Assembly: GCA_018062285.1 (NCBI GenBank)
Contig: JAGOSO010000001.1
Location: 1-32,772, forward strand
Source: Minisyncoccota bacterium
Lineage (GTDB): Bacteria; Patescibacteriota; Minisyncoccia; 2-02-FULL-40-12; GWA2-44-9
Direction of reading: 5' to 3'
Length of the DNA stretch: 32,772 nucleotides
In this document: piece by piece, positions 24,120 through 32,188 of the stretch
Position numbering within the stretch: position 1 is the first letter of the stretch
Layout: every line of letters begins with the position of its first letter
Notes under the pieces: generated by a model
Databases searched by the model: none
Seen by the model: only the letters and a program-made list of their open reading frames with translations
What the model was told of the DNA's origin: nothing
Translations under genes and position numbers: made by a program

Positions 24120-24302
24120 CTAATGCCTGAGCCAATCTCTTGCAATCTTGTCGGCCAAGCCTTGGCCAAAGCCAACATTAACCAAATGCCATGTCAGCTG
24201 ATCCACAGTCAAAGAGCTCCCCTCCTTTGCGATAAGGTTGAGTGCAATCTTGTCGGCCAACTCACTAACATCTTCACGATCTCTTTCCACCGAGTCTGTC
24301 AT
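24120..24302 (-). CDS. Small hypothetical protein, accessory class
   Basis: The 60-residue, charged, helical product contains two similar stretches, L-A-D-K-I-A-L-N-L and L-A-D-K-I-A-R-D-W-L, near residues 16 and 49. This suggests a short duplicated helix motif. I recognise no family. The start is directly preceded by GGGGTGACCCC, a possible hairpin over the SD (AGGGG). A clean promoter (24323-24351) and terminator frame it as a one-gene unit, which supports a real gene despite its size. Confidence 0.6.
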   Translation of the reverse strand: MTDSVERDREDVSELADKIALNLIAKEGSSLTVDQLTWHLVNVGFGQGLADKIARDWLRH

Positions 24303-24322
24303 GGGGTCACCCCTGAACCATA

Positions 24323-24351
24323 TTTATAATACTTAACCTTACCAAAATCAA
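24323..24351 (-). promoter_or_regulatory. Promoter of 24120-24302
   Basis: TTGATT (24351-24346), 17 bases and TATAAA (24328-24323) on the minus strand. It is back to back with the trpS promoter. Confidence 0.7.
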
Positions 24352-24363
24352 GACCAGCGGAGC

Positions 24364-24392
24364 TTGTACAATTTAAACTAAAAATATAGAAT
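24364..24392 (+). promoter_or_regulatory. trpS promoter, apparently leaderless
   Basis: TTGTAC (24364-24369), 17 bases and TAGAAT (24387-24392). The trpS ATG is at 24399, exactly where transcription would be expected to start. Confidence 0.75.
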
Positions 24393-24398
24393 AGTCCC

Positions 24399-25400
24399 AT
24401 GGAAAAGAAAACACTTTTGACAGGAGACAGACCAACAGGACCGTTGCACCTTGGCCACTATTTTGGCTCATTGCTTAATCGTGTGGCCATGCAGGATGAC
24501 TATGATTCCTACATCATGGTTGCTGATGTACAGGCTCTAACCGACAACTTCAATAACCCTGAACGTGTCCGAGAAAACGTTTTAGAAGTTGCGATGGACA
24601 ACATTGCCGCCGGTGTCGACCCAAAAAGAGCCCATCTTTTTATTCAAAGTCAGATTCCTCAAATCGCAGAGCTAACTGTTTTCTATTCAAACCTCATCAC
24701 CGTTAACACTCTCAGAAGAAACCCAACCGTTAAGGCAGAGATTGCCGACAAGAAAGAATTGTTCGGGCAAGAAGGAGAAAGTGTCACCTATGGTTTTTTG
24801 GGTTACCCAGTTAGCCAAGCCGCCGACATCACTGTTGTCCGTGCTCATATTGTCCCTGTTGGCGAAGACCAACTTCCCATGATTGAAACCACCCGTGAAA
24901 TCGTAGAACGTTTTCATCGCATGTATCAAACGGATATCTTCCCTCTTCCTCAAGCCAAACTTTCTAATAGCCCAAGAATCATTGGCATGGATGGAAATAA
25001 AATGTCCAAGAGTTTAAACAACGCTGTTTACCTTAAAGACAACCCTGAAACTACTATCGAAAAAATTAAAAGTGCCAAAACTGACTCTGGTACGACAATT
25101 GAATTCAACCCAAAAGAGCGACCTGAAATTTCCAATTTGGTCTTGCTGTATTCTCTGATTCAGAATCGAGACCCAAAAGACGTTGCTTCGGAATTAAAGC
25201 ACAACACTTACAGCGAATTTAAACTAAAGCTGGCTGGTGATTTAAACAAACACCTCATGCCTTTCCGCGCCAAACGCTTAGAGCTTGAAGCCAAGCCTCA
25301 CTACGTCAAAGAAATCCTCGACATGGGTCGAGCCAAAGTCACCGAAAAGGCCGAGGAAACACTTAAGCTGGTTCGCGAAGCAATGAAAATAAACTACTAG
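24399..25400 (+). CDS. trpS: Tryptophanyl-tRNA synthetase
   Basis: The 333-residue class I synthetase charges tRNA-Trp. The HIGH-type motif is H-L-G-H at 17-20 inside G-D-R-P-T-G-P-L-H-L-G. The KMSKS loop is intact at 201-205 (D-G-N-K-M-S-K-S-L). G-E-D-Q near 155-158 and Y-P-V-S-Q-A-A-D-I near 136-144 form the tryptophan and adenylate pocket. Length is typical of bacterial TrpRS. The promoter sits directly before the ATG, so the mRNA is probably leaderless. A terminator hairpin follows, so the DHS-like gene downstream may be expressed only by read-through or from an unseen promoter. Confidence 0.97.
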   Translation: MEKKTLLTGDRPTGPLHLGHYFGSLLNRVAMQDDYDSYIMVADVQALTDNFNNPERVRENVLEVAMDNIAAGVDPKRAHLFIQSQIPQIAELTVFYSNLITVNTLRRNPTVKAEIADKKELFGQEGESVTYGFLGYPVSQAADITVVRAHIVPVGEDQLPMIETTREIVERFHRMYQTDIFPLPQAKLSNSPRIIGMDGNKMSKSLNNAVYLKDNPETTIEKIKSAKTDSGTTIEFNPKERPEISNLVLLYSLIQNRDPKDVASELKHNTYSEFKLKLAGDLNKHLMPFRAKRLELEAKPHYVKEILDMGRAKVTEKAEETLKLVREAMKINY

Positions 25401-25428
25401 TTAAAAAACTGTTGACTCAGTGGCAACT

Positions 25429-25462
25429 AAATGAGATTCTTCAAAAAGGAATCTCATTTTTT
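25429..25462 (+). terminator. trpS terminator
   Basis: AAATGAGATTC / GAATCTCATTT with a nine-base loop, followed by TTTG. Confidence 0.8.
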
Positions 25463-25490
25463 GTAAAGAACTTTGACAAGAGAGGCCGAG

Positions 25491-26636
25491 ATGAAAAGGG
25501 ATCCGAAAAAATATCGCGATGGAATTCGTGATGGAATGACCCCTCGTCAGCCGGTGGATCTTTCTCTCGTGAAAGACACTGACGAGCTATTAAGGCACAT
25601 GTCGCAAGCAGCTTTTGCTGGCAAAAAAGTTGGCCAAGCCGTAGACGCACTTGTCCAAATGATTACTGACAAAGATGCTTTTGTCGTCATGACCCTTTCT
25701 GGCGCGATGACTCCGGCCGGTATGGGTCTACTTGTCTGCGAGATGGTTGATCGTGGTTTTGTGCACGCAATTGTCTCAACTGGCGCCCTGATGACGCACG
25801 GGCTCGTGGAATCAAGTGGACGAAGTCATTTCCATGTCGATCCCAAAATGTCCGATGCTGAACTATTCGCCAAAGGTTACAACCGCATCTTCGACGTTGT
25901 CGAACTAGAGAAAAACCTCGACGACATTGAAGCAATCATCTATCAGATTCTTGGGAACCTCGACCCCAAAACAACTTTATCTTCAAGGAAAATCACTCAC
26001 CTGCTGGGAGAGTGGCTGAGCAAAAATGCGCAGGGACGAGGAATACTAAGGAGCACATTCGCAAACAATGTTCCCGTTTACATCCCCGCCTTCACGGACT
26101 CCGAGCTTGGTCTCGATGTTGCGCTGTATAATCGCCGACAAGTGGCCCAAAAAGAAGACCCACTAAACTACAATCCGTTCTTTGATCTTGAGCACTATGC
26201 CGAGTTGATCAATCAACAAAAGACTCTGGGCATTTTTACCATTGGTGGTGGTGTCCCAAGAAACTGGGCCCAAGAAATTGGACCGTACCTCGAACTCATT
26301 AAAAGCCGCATGCCAAAAGGGATGGCCCCAGAACATATCCAGGGACAACCATTTAAGTATGGCCTTCGAATTTGCCCAGAATCCGTGAAGTGGGGTGGCC
26401 TATCAGGCTGCACTTACACAGAAGGTGTTTCTTGGGGCAAATTCCTACCGAAAGAATTGGGCGGAATTCACACCGAAGTCCTGGAAGACGCGACTGTTGT
26501 TTGGCCGATGATTCTACTGGCCACAATTCAACGCCTAGAAAAAATGGGCATCAAAAAAGCAGAGAAGAATTTCTCTTTGGCAGACCAGTTAGAAGAAACG
26601 GCAAGACTGACAAAACAATATCGACTCGAAAGATGA
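25491..26636 (+). CDS. Deoxyhypusine synthase-like protein
   Basis: The 381-residue protein has the DHS Rossmann-type fold pattern. M-T-L-S-G-A-M-T-P-A-G-M-G near 67-79 corresponds to the NAD-binding start, V-S-T-G-A-L-M-T-H-G-L near 95-105 follows, then P-A-F-T-D-S-E-L-G near 199-207 and I-G-G-G-V-P near 251-256. The lysine region is G-V-S-W-G-K with K317 aligned to the catalytic lysine that forms the enzyme-spermidine imine. True DHS modifies eukaryotic/archaeal IF5A. Bacteria lack hypusine, and bacterial homologues include homospermidine-synthase-like and uncharacterised enzymes. I chose the ATG at 25491 because AGAGG precedes it. The TTG at 25473 has no SD. Confidence 0.85.
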   Translation: MKRDPKKYRDGIRDGMTPRQPVDLSLVKDTDELLRHMSQAAFAGKKVGQAVDALVQMITDKDAFVVMTLSGAMTPAGMGLLVCEMVDRGFVHAIVSTGALMTHGLVESSGRSHFHVDPKMSDAELFAKGYNRIFDVVELEKNLDDIEAIIYQILGNLDPKTTLSSRKITHLLGEWLSKNAQGRGILRSTFANNVPVYIPAFTDSELGLDVALYNRRQVAQKEDPLNYNPFFDLEHYAELINQQKTLGIFTIGGGVPRNWAQEIGPYLELIKSRMPKGMAPEHIQGQPFKYGLRICPESVKWGGLSGCTYTEGVSWGKFLPKELGGIHTEVLEDATVVWPMILLATIQRLEKMGIKKAEKNFSLADQLEETARLTKQYRLER

Positions 26637-26642
26637 CACGAC

Positions 26643-26672
26643 TGACGCCGCCTGAAACCTGGGCGGCGTTTC
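26643..26672 (+). terminator. Terminator of the DHS-like gene
   Basis: ACGCCGCC / GGCGGCGT with a nine-base loop and TTTCT after it, in the short gap between convergent genes. Confidence 0.75.
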
Positions 26673-27439
26673 TAATCCAACAAATACACTAGAGCCTTTT
26701 TAGTATCTTCAATGGAAACAACTTTATAGCACGTCACACCCGCTTCAAAAGCAGGATAGTCGTTACCTCCGGGAATGAGGGCGTCACCAAAAAAAAGAAC
26801 TTCATCTTTAGAAACACCTAAGTATTTAACTATCTGCTCAATTCCAAATTTTTTATCAATTCCCTTCTTGGTAACATCAATCGAAGTTAGGCCAGCAGCC
26901 TTGGCCTCCATGGCCGGCAAATATTCTTCTAGCTTAGCAACCATTTTCATGCGCAGACCATTTTCCTCTTGAGCCCATTTTTCTTTTTCTTCTAGCGGTG
27001 CATTTTGACCCAAAGCAGAAAAAGTAACCTGCCCACCACGATTCTCTATAATTTCTCCGTATGTTTTAGCTGGTTTTACATAGCCCACTTCTTCAAAAGC
27101 CTCAGAGAATGAAACCATTATTTCTTGGACCTCTTCTTCGCTCAAACTTTGAGAAAAAATCTTCTGCCATCCTCCATCTTTATTTATATAAAAAGAACCT
27201 CCATCAAGAGGCAACAACAGTAAATCACTACTCCCTTTAATATTTTCTGGCAACTGAGATTCTAATTGTTCAAATTTTGCGCCACCAATAATCGCGACTT
27301 TATTTTTAGATAACGACTTAACCAGTAAATCACTCATCTCAGAATCAATAGCAACCTTACTCTCCGCCAACGTCCCGTCTAAATCAAAAACAAACACGCT
27401 CTTATCTCTTGGTATTTTTTGAATTGAATTTATAATCAT
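26672..27439 (-). CDS. HAD-superfamily phosphatase resembling eukaryotic-type phosphomannomutase
   Basis: The 255-residue protein has the HAD catalytic start F-D-L-D-G-T at 18-23 (nucleophile D19, acid/base D21) and I-G-G-A-K-F near 51-56. A type IIB cap region follows (about 85-185). Late F-F-G-D-A-L-I-P-G-G-N-D-Y (about 213-225) is nearly the signature of eukaryotic phosphomannomutases (F-F-G-D-K-T-x-P-G-G-N-D). It may interconvert mannose or glucose 1- and 6-phosphates, or be a sugar phosphatase. The loss of the K-T pair in that loop leaves this open. It converges on the DHS-like gene. A promoter (27451-27478) lies just upstream. Confidence 0.8.
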   Translation of the reverse strand: MIINSIQKIPRDKSVFVFDLDGTLAESKVAIDSEMSDLLVKSLSKNKVAIIGGAKFEQLESQLPENIKGSSDLLLLPLDGGSFYINKDGGWQKIFSQSLSEEEVQEIMVSFSEAFEEVGYVKPAKTYGEIIENRGGQVTFSALGQNAPLEEKEKWAQEENGLRMKMVAKLEEYLPAMEAKAAGLTSIDVTKKGIDKKFGIEQIVKYLGVSKDEVLFFGDALIPGGNDYPAFEAGVTCYKVVSIEDTKKALVYLLD

Positions 27440-27450
27440 CTTTACCTATT

Positions 27451-27478
27451 ATTTTACAGCATCACAAAACAATAGCAA
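27451..27478 (-). promoter_or_regulatory. Promoter of 26672-27439
   Basis: TTGCTA (27478-27473), 16 bases and TAAAAT (27456-27451) on the minus strand, 11 bases before the ATG. It is nearly leaderless like other core genes. Confidence 0.6.
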
Positions 27479-27479
27479 T

Positions 27480-27518
27480 AAAAAAAGAAGGCGTATGCGG
27501 TATTACCCGCATACGCCT
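27480..27518 (-). terminator. nadE terminator
   Basis: AGGCGTATGCGG / CCGCATACGCCT, a perfect 12-base stem, is followed by TCTTTTTTT on the minus strand. It starts eight bases after the nadE stop. Confidence 0.92.
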
Positions 27519-27525
27519 AATGGAT

Positions 27526-29472
27526 TTACTGATCGGACTTGAGCAACTCTGCCTCAAGACACTTGAAATCCTCAGTGCAAGGATCGAAATTGTCGAGAGA
27601 CTCGCTCAGGTCCCCACCGAACGCCCGTCGAGAAAAAATTGGCACCGGTGGACACTGCATCCGTTTCCAGTAAGCGATCGTGAACATCTTCCAGTCAGCC
27701 TTGAGTCTCTCGATGAAGCTCTTGGCTGTTGGAAAAAGTTTCTTGATGCGGCCCTGCGGGAGCATGAATGACTTCTCGATGGTGCCCTCAGCGTACTCAG
27801 TCAAGAGTCGCATCGGATCCCATCGGAACTCGGTCACGGCCCGAACCCATTCGTCATGGTACCCACGTTCAGTGAGGTTCCCATAGTCGAACGGGTCTTT
27901 CTTGCGATCGACAGATAGTTCGTCGGCCGGTGGTCTACCAAAAATAGATTCAGGAATCATTCTTGGAAATGAACGATAGATAACGTCGTTGAGATATGCG
28001 CCGAGCTGGTACACTTCTCGCTTCACCAAATCACCGAACAACATCGTCGCTCCAGCAATATCGGCATACATTGTACCGTAGCCGAACGCCATTTCGATTT
28101 TGTTGCCGTTGGCAGTGAACCGGCCGCCCTTTTTGATAAGCCCATTGAGAACTTCTTCTTTCTGGGCCAATGCAGCGAGCTTGAGCATACGATGCCGCGC
28201 CTGAATGTTCTTGTGCGCCAACGTATCCTTTTCAACACCAGTATCAAGAGCGTCCTGGTCAACCGACTTGGTAATGTCGATGACCAAATACTTGATCCCG
28301 AGGTTGTCCGCAAGCTTCTTCGCGTCATCTTTGCCTTCCTGGGAATTGTTCTCCCCATAAGGCATATTCACTCCGATGACACGATCAGGCCCAAGGCGAG
28401 AAACAAGCATCGTGGCCATAACAGCCGAATCAATGCCCCCCGACAGACCAACATACACAAATCGATGCTCGTCTGGGATTGAACCGTAGAAGCTATCGAT
28501 AACGACCGACATAGCCTTGCAGAGTGCCTCGGTGTCATCGGGAGTACGGCCTTCGATCTTCTGGTTCTCACCAGTAAATACGAAGCTCATGGTCCCTTTA
28601 AAATAAGGCGGTACCTCGAAAATCAGATCGCCGTCTTTGTCATAGACAGCAGAACTGCCGTCGTAGATGTAGAAATTCTTGTTGCTCTGCTCAACGCCAA
28701 CACGGTTCACATAAACGAACAGTGTTGGACGACGATCGACCGGGAGACCCTGAATGAGCCCCTTCACGACTCGATGGCGTTTGTTGTTTTTGCGCCACGT
28801 CCAAGGACTAGCGGAGTGATTGATCGCAACCCACTCTTCGCCGGGCTCGACTTGCTCGGCCATAAGTGCGAGAGGATTAATCACGTAATCATCCCTCCAC
28901 ATATCTTCGCAGAATATTTGTGCCAGACGATACGCTTGACCATTACGCCGTTCCACGGTCGCCAAAGTCAGAAGCTCTCGAAGAACTTCGCGCAAAGGAC
29001 GACCACTGAAGAAAGCTTCTTTCTCTGCCACCTTTCGGTTGTCAAAGAAGTAGCGTGCCTCAGGGAACATCCGATAGTTGGGCGAAAGAGTCTTGTTACC
29101 TTCGTGAACAAATGATCCGTCCTGAAAGACGAACCCGCCGTTATGACGAAGAACTCTCCCGTCCTCACCTGTCTTATCGCCACCAATGTCAGTGGTCACC
29201 GACCCGTACGCAACGGCTATTTTCCTACCAACCGTTGCGTCAAGAATCTTTGCATTGGCATCATTGACCGCCCCCAGAAACGAAGGGTACTCATATTGGT
29301 CGGCGATCAGGTACCCTTGGATACCCTCAACACCAACCAACAAATCCACACCTTCAAATTCTGCGGAAACAATCTCTGCTTGGAAATATCGCCCGTTGGC
29401 CTGAACATCAGCCGCCCTGCAAGGCTGCTGACAAAGACCAATCTTCAAGCCTTTCAAAACACTACTTGCCAT
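27526..29472 (-). CDS. nadE: Glutamine-dependent NAD synthetase
   Basis: The 648-residue two-domain enzyme amidates nicotinate adenine dinucleotide (NaAD) to NAD using ATP and glutamine. The N-terminal nitrilase/glutaminase domain has the triad E49 (G-V-E-G), K127 (N-K-T-L-S-P-N-Y) and C188 (I-F-C-E-D-M-W). The C-terminal synthetase has the ATP loop S-G-G-I-D-S at 344-349 and the K-R-E-V-Y-Q-L-G and P-P-A-D-E-L segments. I chose the ATG at 29472 over the longer frame at 29541. AAGGAGG lies just before it, conserved residues follow at once, and the upstream prs-like stop is 10 bases away. It is the last gene of the NAD module, closed by a strong terminator. GC-rich composition sets it apart from the housekeeping genes. 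Confidence 0.95.
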   Translation of the reverse strand: MASSVLKGLKIGLCQQPCRAADVQANGRYFQAEIVSAEFEGVDLLVGVEGIQGYLIADQYEYPSFLGAVNDANAKILDATVGRKIAVAYGSVTTDIGGDKTGEDGRVLRHNGGFVFQDGSFVHEGNKTLSPNYRMFPEARYFFDNRKVAEKEAFFSGRPLREVLRELLTLATVERRNGQAYRLAQIFCEDMWRDDYVINPLALMAEQVEPGEEWVAINHSASPWTWRKNNKRHRVVKGLIQGLPVDRRPTLFVYVNRVGVEQSNKNFYIYDGSSAVYDKDGDLIFEVPPYFKGTMSFVFTGENQKIEGRTPDDTEALCKAMSVVIDSFYGSIPDEHRFVYVGLSGGIDSAVMATMLVSRLGPDRVIGVNMPYGENNSQEGKDDAKKLADNLGIKYLVIDITKSVDQDALDTGVEKDTLAHKNIQARHRMLKLAALAQKEEVLNGLIKKGGRFTANGNKIEMAFGYGTMYADIAGATMLFGDLVKREVYQLGAYLNDVIYRSFPRMIPESIFGRPPADELSVDRKKDPFDYGNLTERGYHDEWVRAVTEFRWDPMRLLTEYAEGTIEKSFMLPQGRIKKLFPTAKSFIERLKADWKMFTIAYWKRMQCPPVPIFSRRAFGGDLSESLDNFDPCTEDFKCLEAELLKSDQ

Positions 29473-29482
29473 GAGTTCCTCC

Positions 29483-30436
29483 TTACCTGAGAAGATCCTG
29501 AATGCAAGGGATGAAAGCTCCCGAAGCGTTCGCCACAACAAACTTTCTCGAATCTTTCACTTTATGATGCTGACTCATCGGATGCGAGTTCGTCCCGATA
29601 ACCTTTGAAATGAACGGGCACGCAATTATTCGATCAATGGATGCTTCATCGTTGAAAGCCAGATGGCTCGTCACGAAGATGACCTCCAATGCGCCGGCAG
29701 CCAGATAGGCCTTCGCTGCGTTGATGACACTCTTGCAACTTCTTGCCATGTCGTCATAAATGATCACGATCTTGCCGTTCACATCTCCAATAACGTACTC
29801 AACCTCAGTCTCTTCGAAAGCTCTCACCTTATCGATGAGCGCGATCTTCTTCGAGCCGAAGTAGTTCGCGAACGTTCTGATCCAACGTGGACGACCTAGG
29901 TCTGCGGAACCGAACATGCACTTTTCCATATCAAGACCGAGTTTTTCAATTTCCTTGATTAGTACCTGTTCCGCATAAACCTCAGCACGGAAACAGTCAC
30001 CTTCGAAATAGTGGACCAAACCCGAAACATGCAAGTCCATCATCAAGAAAGCGTTGCCCATGCTCGTGTTGGGAATTCCTGAAAGAATTCGAGCATTCAC
30101 TTTCGCTGTGACAATCTCTCCGGGCTGGACGGCTCTTTCCATAGTGGAATAGCCGAAAAACGGGATAACAAAAATCCGTCGACGCGTGCCGTAGCCCGCG
30201 AGACCAGAACCGATCCGACACAACTCAAGAAAGTCATCGTCGGTGTTGGTACTGGCCACAAAAATGCTCGAAGCACCCATCAGGGCATTCCGATCTTTAC
30301 TCTGGATGCGGAGATATTTCTCTCCGTCGCCGAAAACTCGCCGTTCAGTTGGAAGCATTTCGCATCCCAGCTGTCTGGCAATGTCTTCAGCGAAATACTG
30401 GGACGCTGCAGTTGAATGAACTAACGTTCGCGACAT
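29483..30436 (-). CDS. PRPP-synthetase-like enzyme with altered active-site loops (possible ADPR-PP synthetase)
   Basis: The 317-residue protein follows the ribose-phosphate pyrophosphokinase fold along its full length: F-G-D-G-E at 35-39 (ATP site), M-D-L-H at 133-136 (catalytic His region), D-K near 202-203 and two type I phosphoribosyltransferase halves. Two hallmark sites differ. The Y-A-R-Q-D-R segment reads Y-S-T-M-E-R (96-101), and the ribose-5-phosphate loop D-D-x-x-D-T-G-G-T reads D-D-M-A-R-S-C-K-S (228-236). Loss of the phosphate-binding D-T-G-G-T suggests that the substrate is not plain ribose-5-phosphate. In phage NARP1 a Prs homologue (Adps) pyrophosphorylates ADP-ribose. The start is fixed by GAGGAGG. 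nadE follows after 10 bases. Confidence 0.82.
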   Translation of the reverse strand: MSRTLVHSTAASQYFAEDIARQLGCEMLPTERRVFGDGEKYLRIQSKDRNALMGASSIFVASTNTDDDFLELCRIGSGLAGYGTRRRIFVIPFFGYSTMERAVQPGEIVTAKVNARILSGIPNTSMGNAFLMMDLHVSGLVHYFEGDCFRAEVYAEQVLIKEIEKLGLDMEKCMFGSADLGRPRWIRTFANYFGSKKIALIDKVRAFEETEVEYVIGDVNGKIVIIYDDMARSCKSVINAAKAYLAAGALEVIFVTSHLAFNDEASIDRIIACPFISKVIGTNSHPMSQHHKVKDSRKFVVANASGAFIPCIQDLLR

Positions 30437-30500
30437 TCCTGCCTCCTCGAATTATTTCGTGAACGACAAAAAACCAAGTCTTACTTACTTAGGTTGTTAA
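30437..30500 (-). promoter_or_regulatory. Tentative promoter and SD of the prs-like/nadE unit
   Basis: TTGGTT-N17-TAATTC can be drawn on the minus strand about 20-50 bases before the ATG. It is weak. GAGGAGG is a strong SD directly upstream of the start. No CCTATTT half-site was seen here. Confidence 0.3.
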
Positions 30501-30522
30501 AAAACTCAGGGATATGATCCCT
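30500..30522 (-). terminator. Second, weaker hairpin between the pncB-like and prs-like genes
   Basis: AGGGAT-CAT-ATCCCT then GAGTTTTTT on the minus strand, placed after the main terminator and before the prs-like leader. It may be an attenuator. Confidence 0.55.
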
Positions 30523-30551
30523 TTTTGAAACCACCGATTAGTCAGTAGCTT

Positions 30552-30594
30552 TAAAAAGGGGTGGTAAGCGGAAAATGTTCCTTCCGCTTACCAC
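30552..30594 (-). terminator. Terminator of the Nudix/pncB-like unit
   Basis: GTGGTAAGCGGAA / TTCCGCTTACCAC, a 13-base perfect stem, is followed by CCCTTTTTA on the minus strand, 7 bases past the stop codon. Confidence 0.85.
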
Positions 30595-30601
30595 GTCTGT
30601 C

Positions 30602-32188
30602 TTACTTACCAGAAACTGTCTTGAGCGCTCGCTCGTAGATCCGAGCTCTCTTTTCCCGGACCGCCTTGGTCATGCCAATCTGGGTCTTGTTGGCCGTCAG
30701 GTCCTGCATGAAAGCGGGCCCAAGAGTTGTACGAGTCCGCCGCGAAGCTTCGATACCTTTAAGAACCGCCTGGCACGTTGCCAAATTGGACGGATCATAA
30801 TCGGGATTGAAGTACGGCTGCCCCGGCTTTGTGACCCCGTCATAGAGGACACTGTAGCCAGGTCGATACCCTCTGGGGATCTCGCCCTTCTCGCTCACCA
30901 TGTAGAAACCTGTGGTCTCGTTGAAGGGGCATTCGATGAGACCCGGAATCGATGCCTTCATGGGGTCGCCGAGACAGATCTTCATCGTGTCGAGAGGATT
31001 GACTTGGCTTGTTGGCGTACCGTCGTGGAAAAAGCACGCCTTGTAGGCAGCTTCTAGAGCACTGCGCGGTCCAAGGAAGGACCCGCCGGCGCCATAGATT
31101 GCTCGCTCCTTCGAAAGGCCGAGCTGACGACGCCTTTTTTCTGCGTCCTGTGCATCGATCGGCTTTTTGCCATCTTCGAAAACCACGTTGATGTGCTGAT
31201 CCCGGTCTTCAAGAACCATCAGATCATGCATGCCGAGCTCCAAGGTGTTGCCACTGTCAGGCCGGTCTGCGAACGGAGGGTGATACCCTTCGTCGATGAC
31301 CTCCAACAACTCCTTGAAACCATGCTGGTGATCATTCACATCCAGAAGCACTGTCGCGAACTTGCCGAGTTCAGAACCCAGCAGAACGCGAAGTGAATCT
31401 TTGAATGTATCCCACTGCTGATACCAGCAGTGCCCCGTCGTCCCTGCGGACTTGAACGGTGCGCCGTTGATGAAAGCACCGAGATCATTGGAGGTCGAAA
31501 TGATTCCGCCTCCGATGAGCATCGCGAGCAACACGTCCGGACTTTCTTCTGCGTTGTGCAGAGCCCGAAACATGACTTCGATGAACCGCCACGGATCGCC
31601 AAGAACTTCGGCGAACTGAGCCGCTACCGTTGCCACGTGCGTAAGATGCCCGACCTGAATGTACATCGGCTCGTTGACCCAGACTGCCGGCGTTTCGCCG
31701 TAAATCTGGGCAACAGGGAAAGGAACACCCGTAAAGACGGCGCCCTCACCCACCGTTTCGATTCGAATCGGCCAGTAACCGTTGCAGTCGTCGACGACGT
31801 GCTTCCAGTAATCCCTGTTGAACTGACGCGGATGACTGTTGTGTTTCCCTGAATAGAAATCAGCAGCAAGCTCGACTTCGTCGTGGGTCAGCTGATGGCT
31901 CAAGAACTCAAGCCATTTCCAGAAGCCCGCTGCGACAGTGAAACCACCGATCTGCTTACGAATCAGCACGTGCTGAGCCGCGTAATCACGATGAGGCAGA
32001 ACCGCCATGAAATGCTCATAGTTGTCCGCCATCACAATCGGCGTATTCGTTCCGATGAATTTCCGAAGCTGTTGATCAAGCTTCATGAACTCCTCGTAGC
32101 GATTCGGAACACCTGCCAGACCCTCGAGGGCCAGAAGAGCGCTGATGCGCTGACTTGTCTTGTTTCCGTAATCGAGATAAGTACTCAT
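30602..32188 (-). CDS. Nicotinate/nicotinamide phosphoribosyltransferase family enzyme (nicotinate-type residues)
   Basis: The 528-residue protein belongs to the NAPRT/NAMPT family, whose members join PRPP and the pyridine base. The N-terminal half matches the NAMPT layout: Y-W-K-H-V-V-x-D-x-N-G-Y-W-P-I-R-I-E-T-V-G-E-G near 127-149. R-P-D-S-G-N at 309-314 is as in NAMPT. The base pocket has T-S-N at 232-234, where NAMPT has G-T-D with the aspartate that reads the amide, and G-T-T-G-H at 249-253, which resembles NAPRT. Nicotinate is therefore the likelier base. Its ATG overlaps the Nudix stop (ATGA), with an SD (AGGGAGAG) upstream. The phosphate-binding end (G-A-G-G-S-F) differs from ordinary NAPRT, so the phosphoribosyl donor might be modified, such as ADPR-PP. 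Confidence 0.85.
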   Translation of the reverse strand: MSTYLDYGNKTSQRISALLALEGLAGVPNRYEEFMKLDQQLRKFIGTNTPIVMADNYEHFMAVLPHRDYAAQHVLIRKQIGGFTVAAGFWKWLEFLSHQLTHDEVELAADFYSGKHNSHPRQFNRDYWKHVVDDCNGYWPIRIETVGEGAVFTGVPFPVAQIYGETPAVWVNEPMYIQVGHLTHVATVAAQFAEVLGDPWRFIEVMFRALHNAEESPDVLLAMLIGGGIISTSNDLGAFINGAPFKSAGTTGHCWYQQWDTFKDSLRVLLGSELGKFATVLLDVNDHQHGFKELLEVIDEGYHPPFADRPDSGNTLELGMHDLMVLEDRDQHINVVFEDGKKPIDAQDAEKRRRQLGLSKERAIYGAGGSFLGPRSALEAAYKACFFHDGTPTSQVNPLDTMKICLGDPMKASIPGLIECPFNETTGFYMVSEKGEIPRGYRPGYSVLYDGVTKPGQPYFNPDYDPSNLATCQAVLKGIEASRRTRTTLGPAFMQDLTANKTQIGMTKAVREKRARIYERALKTVSGK

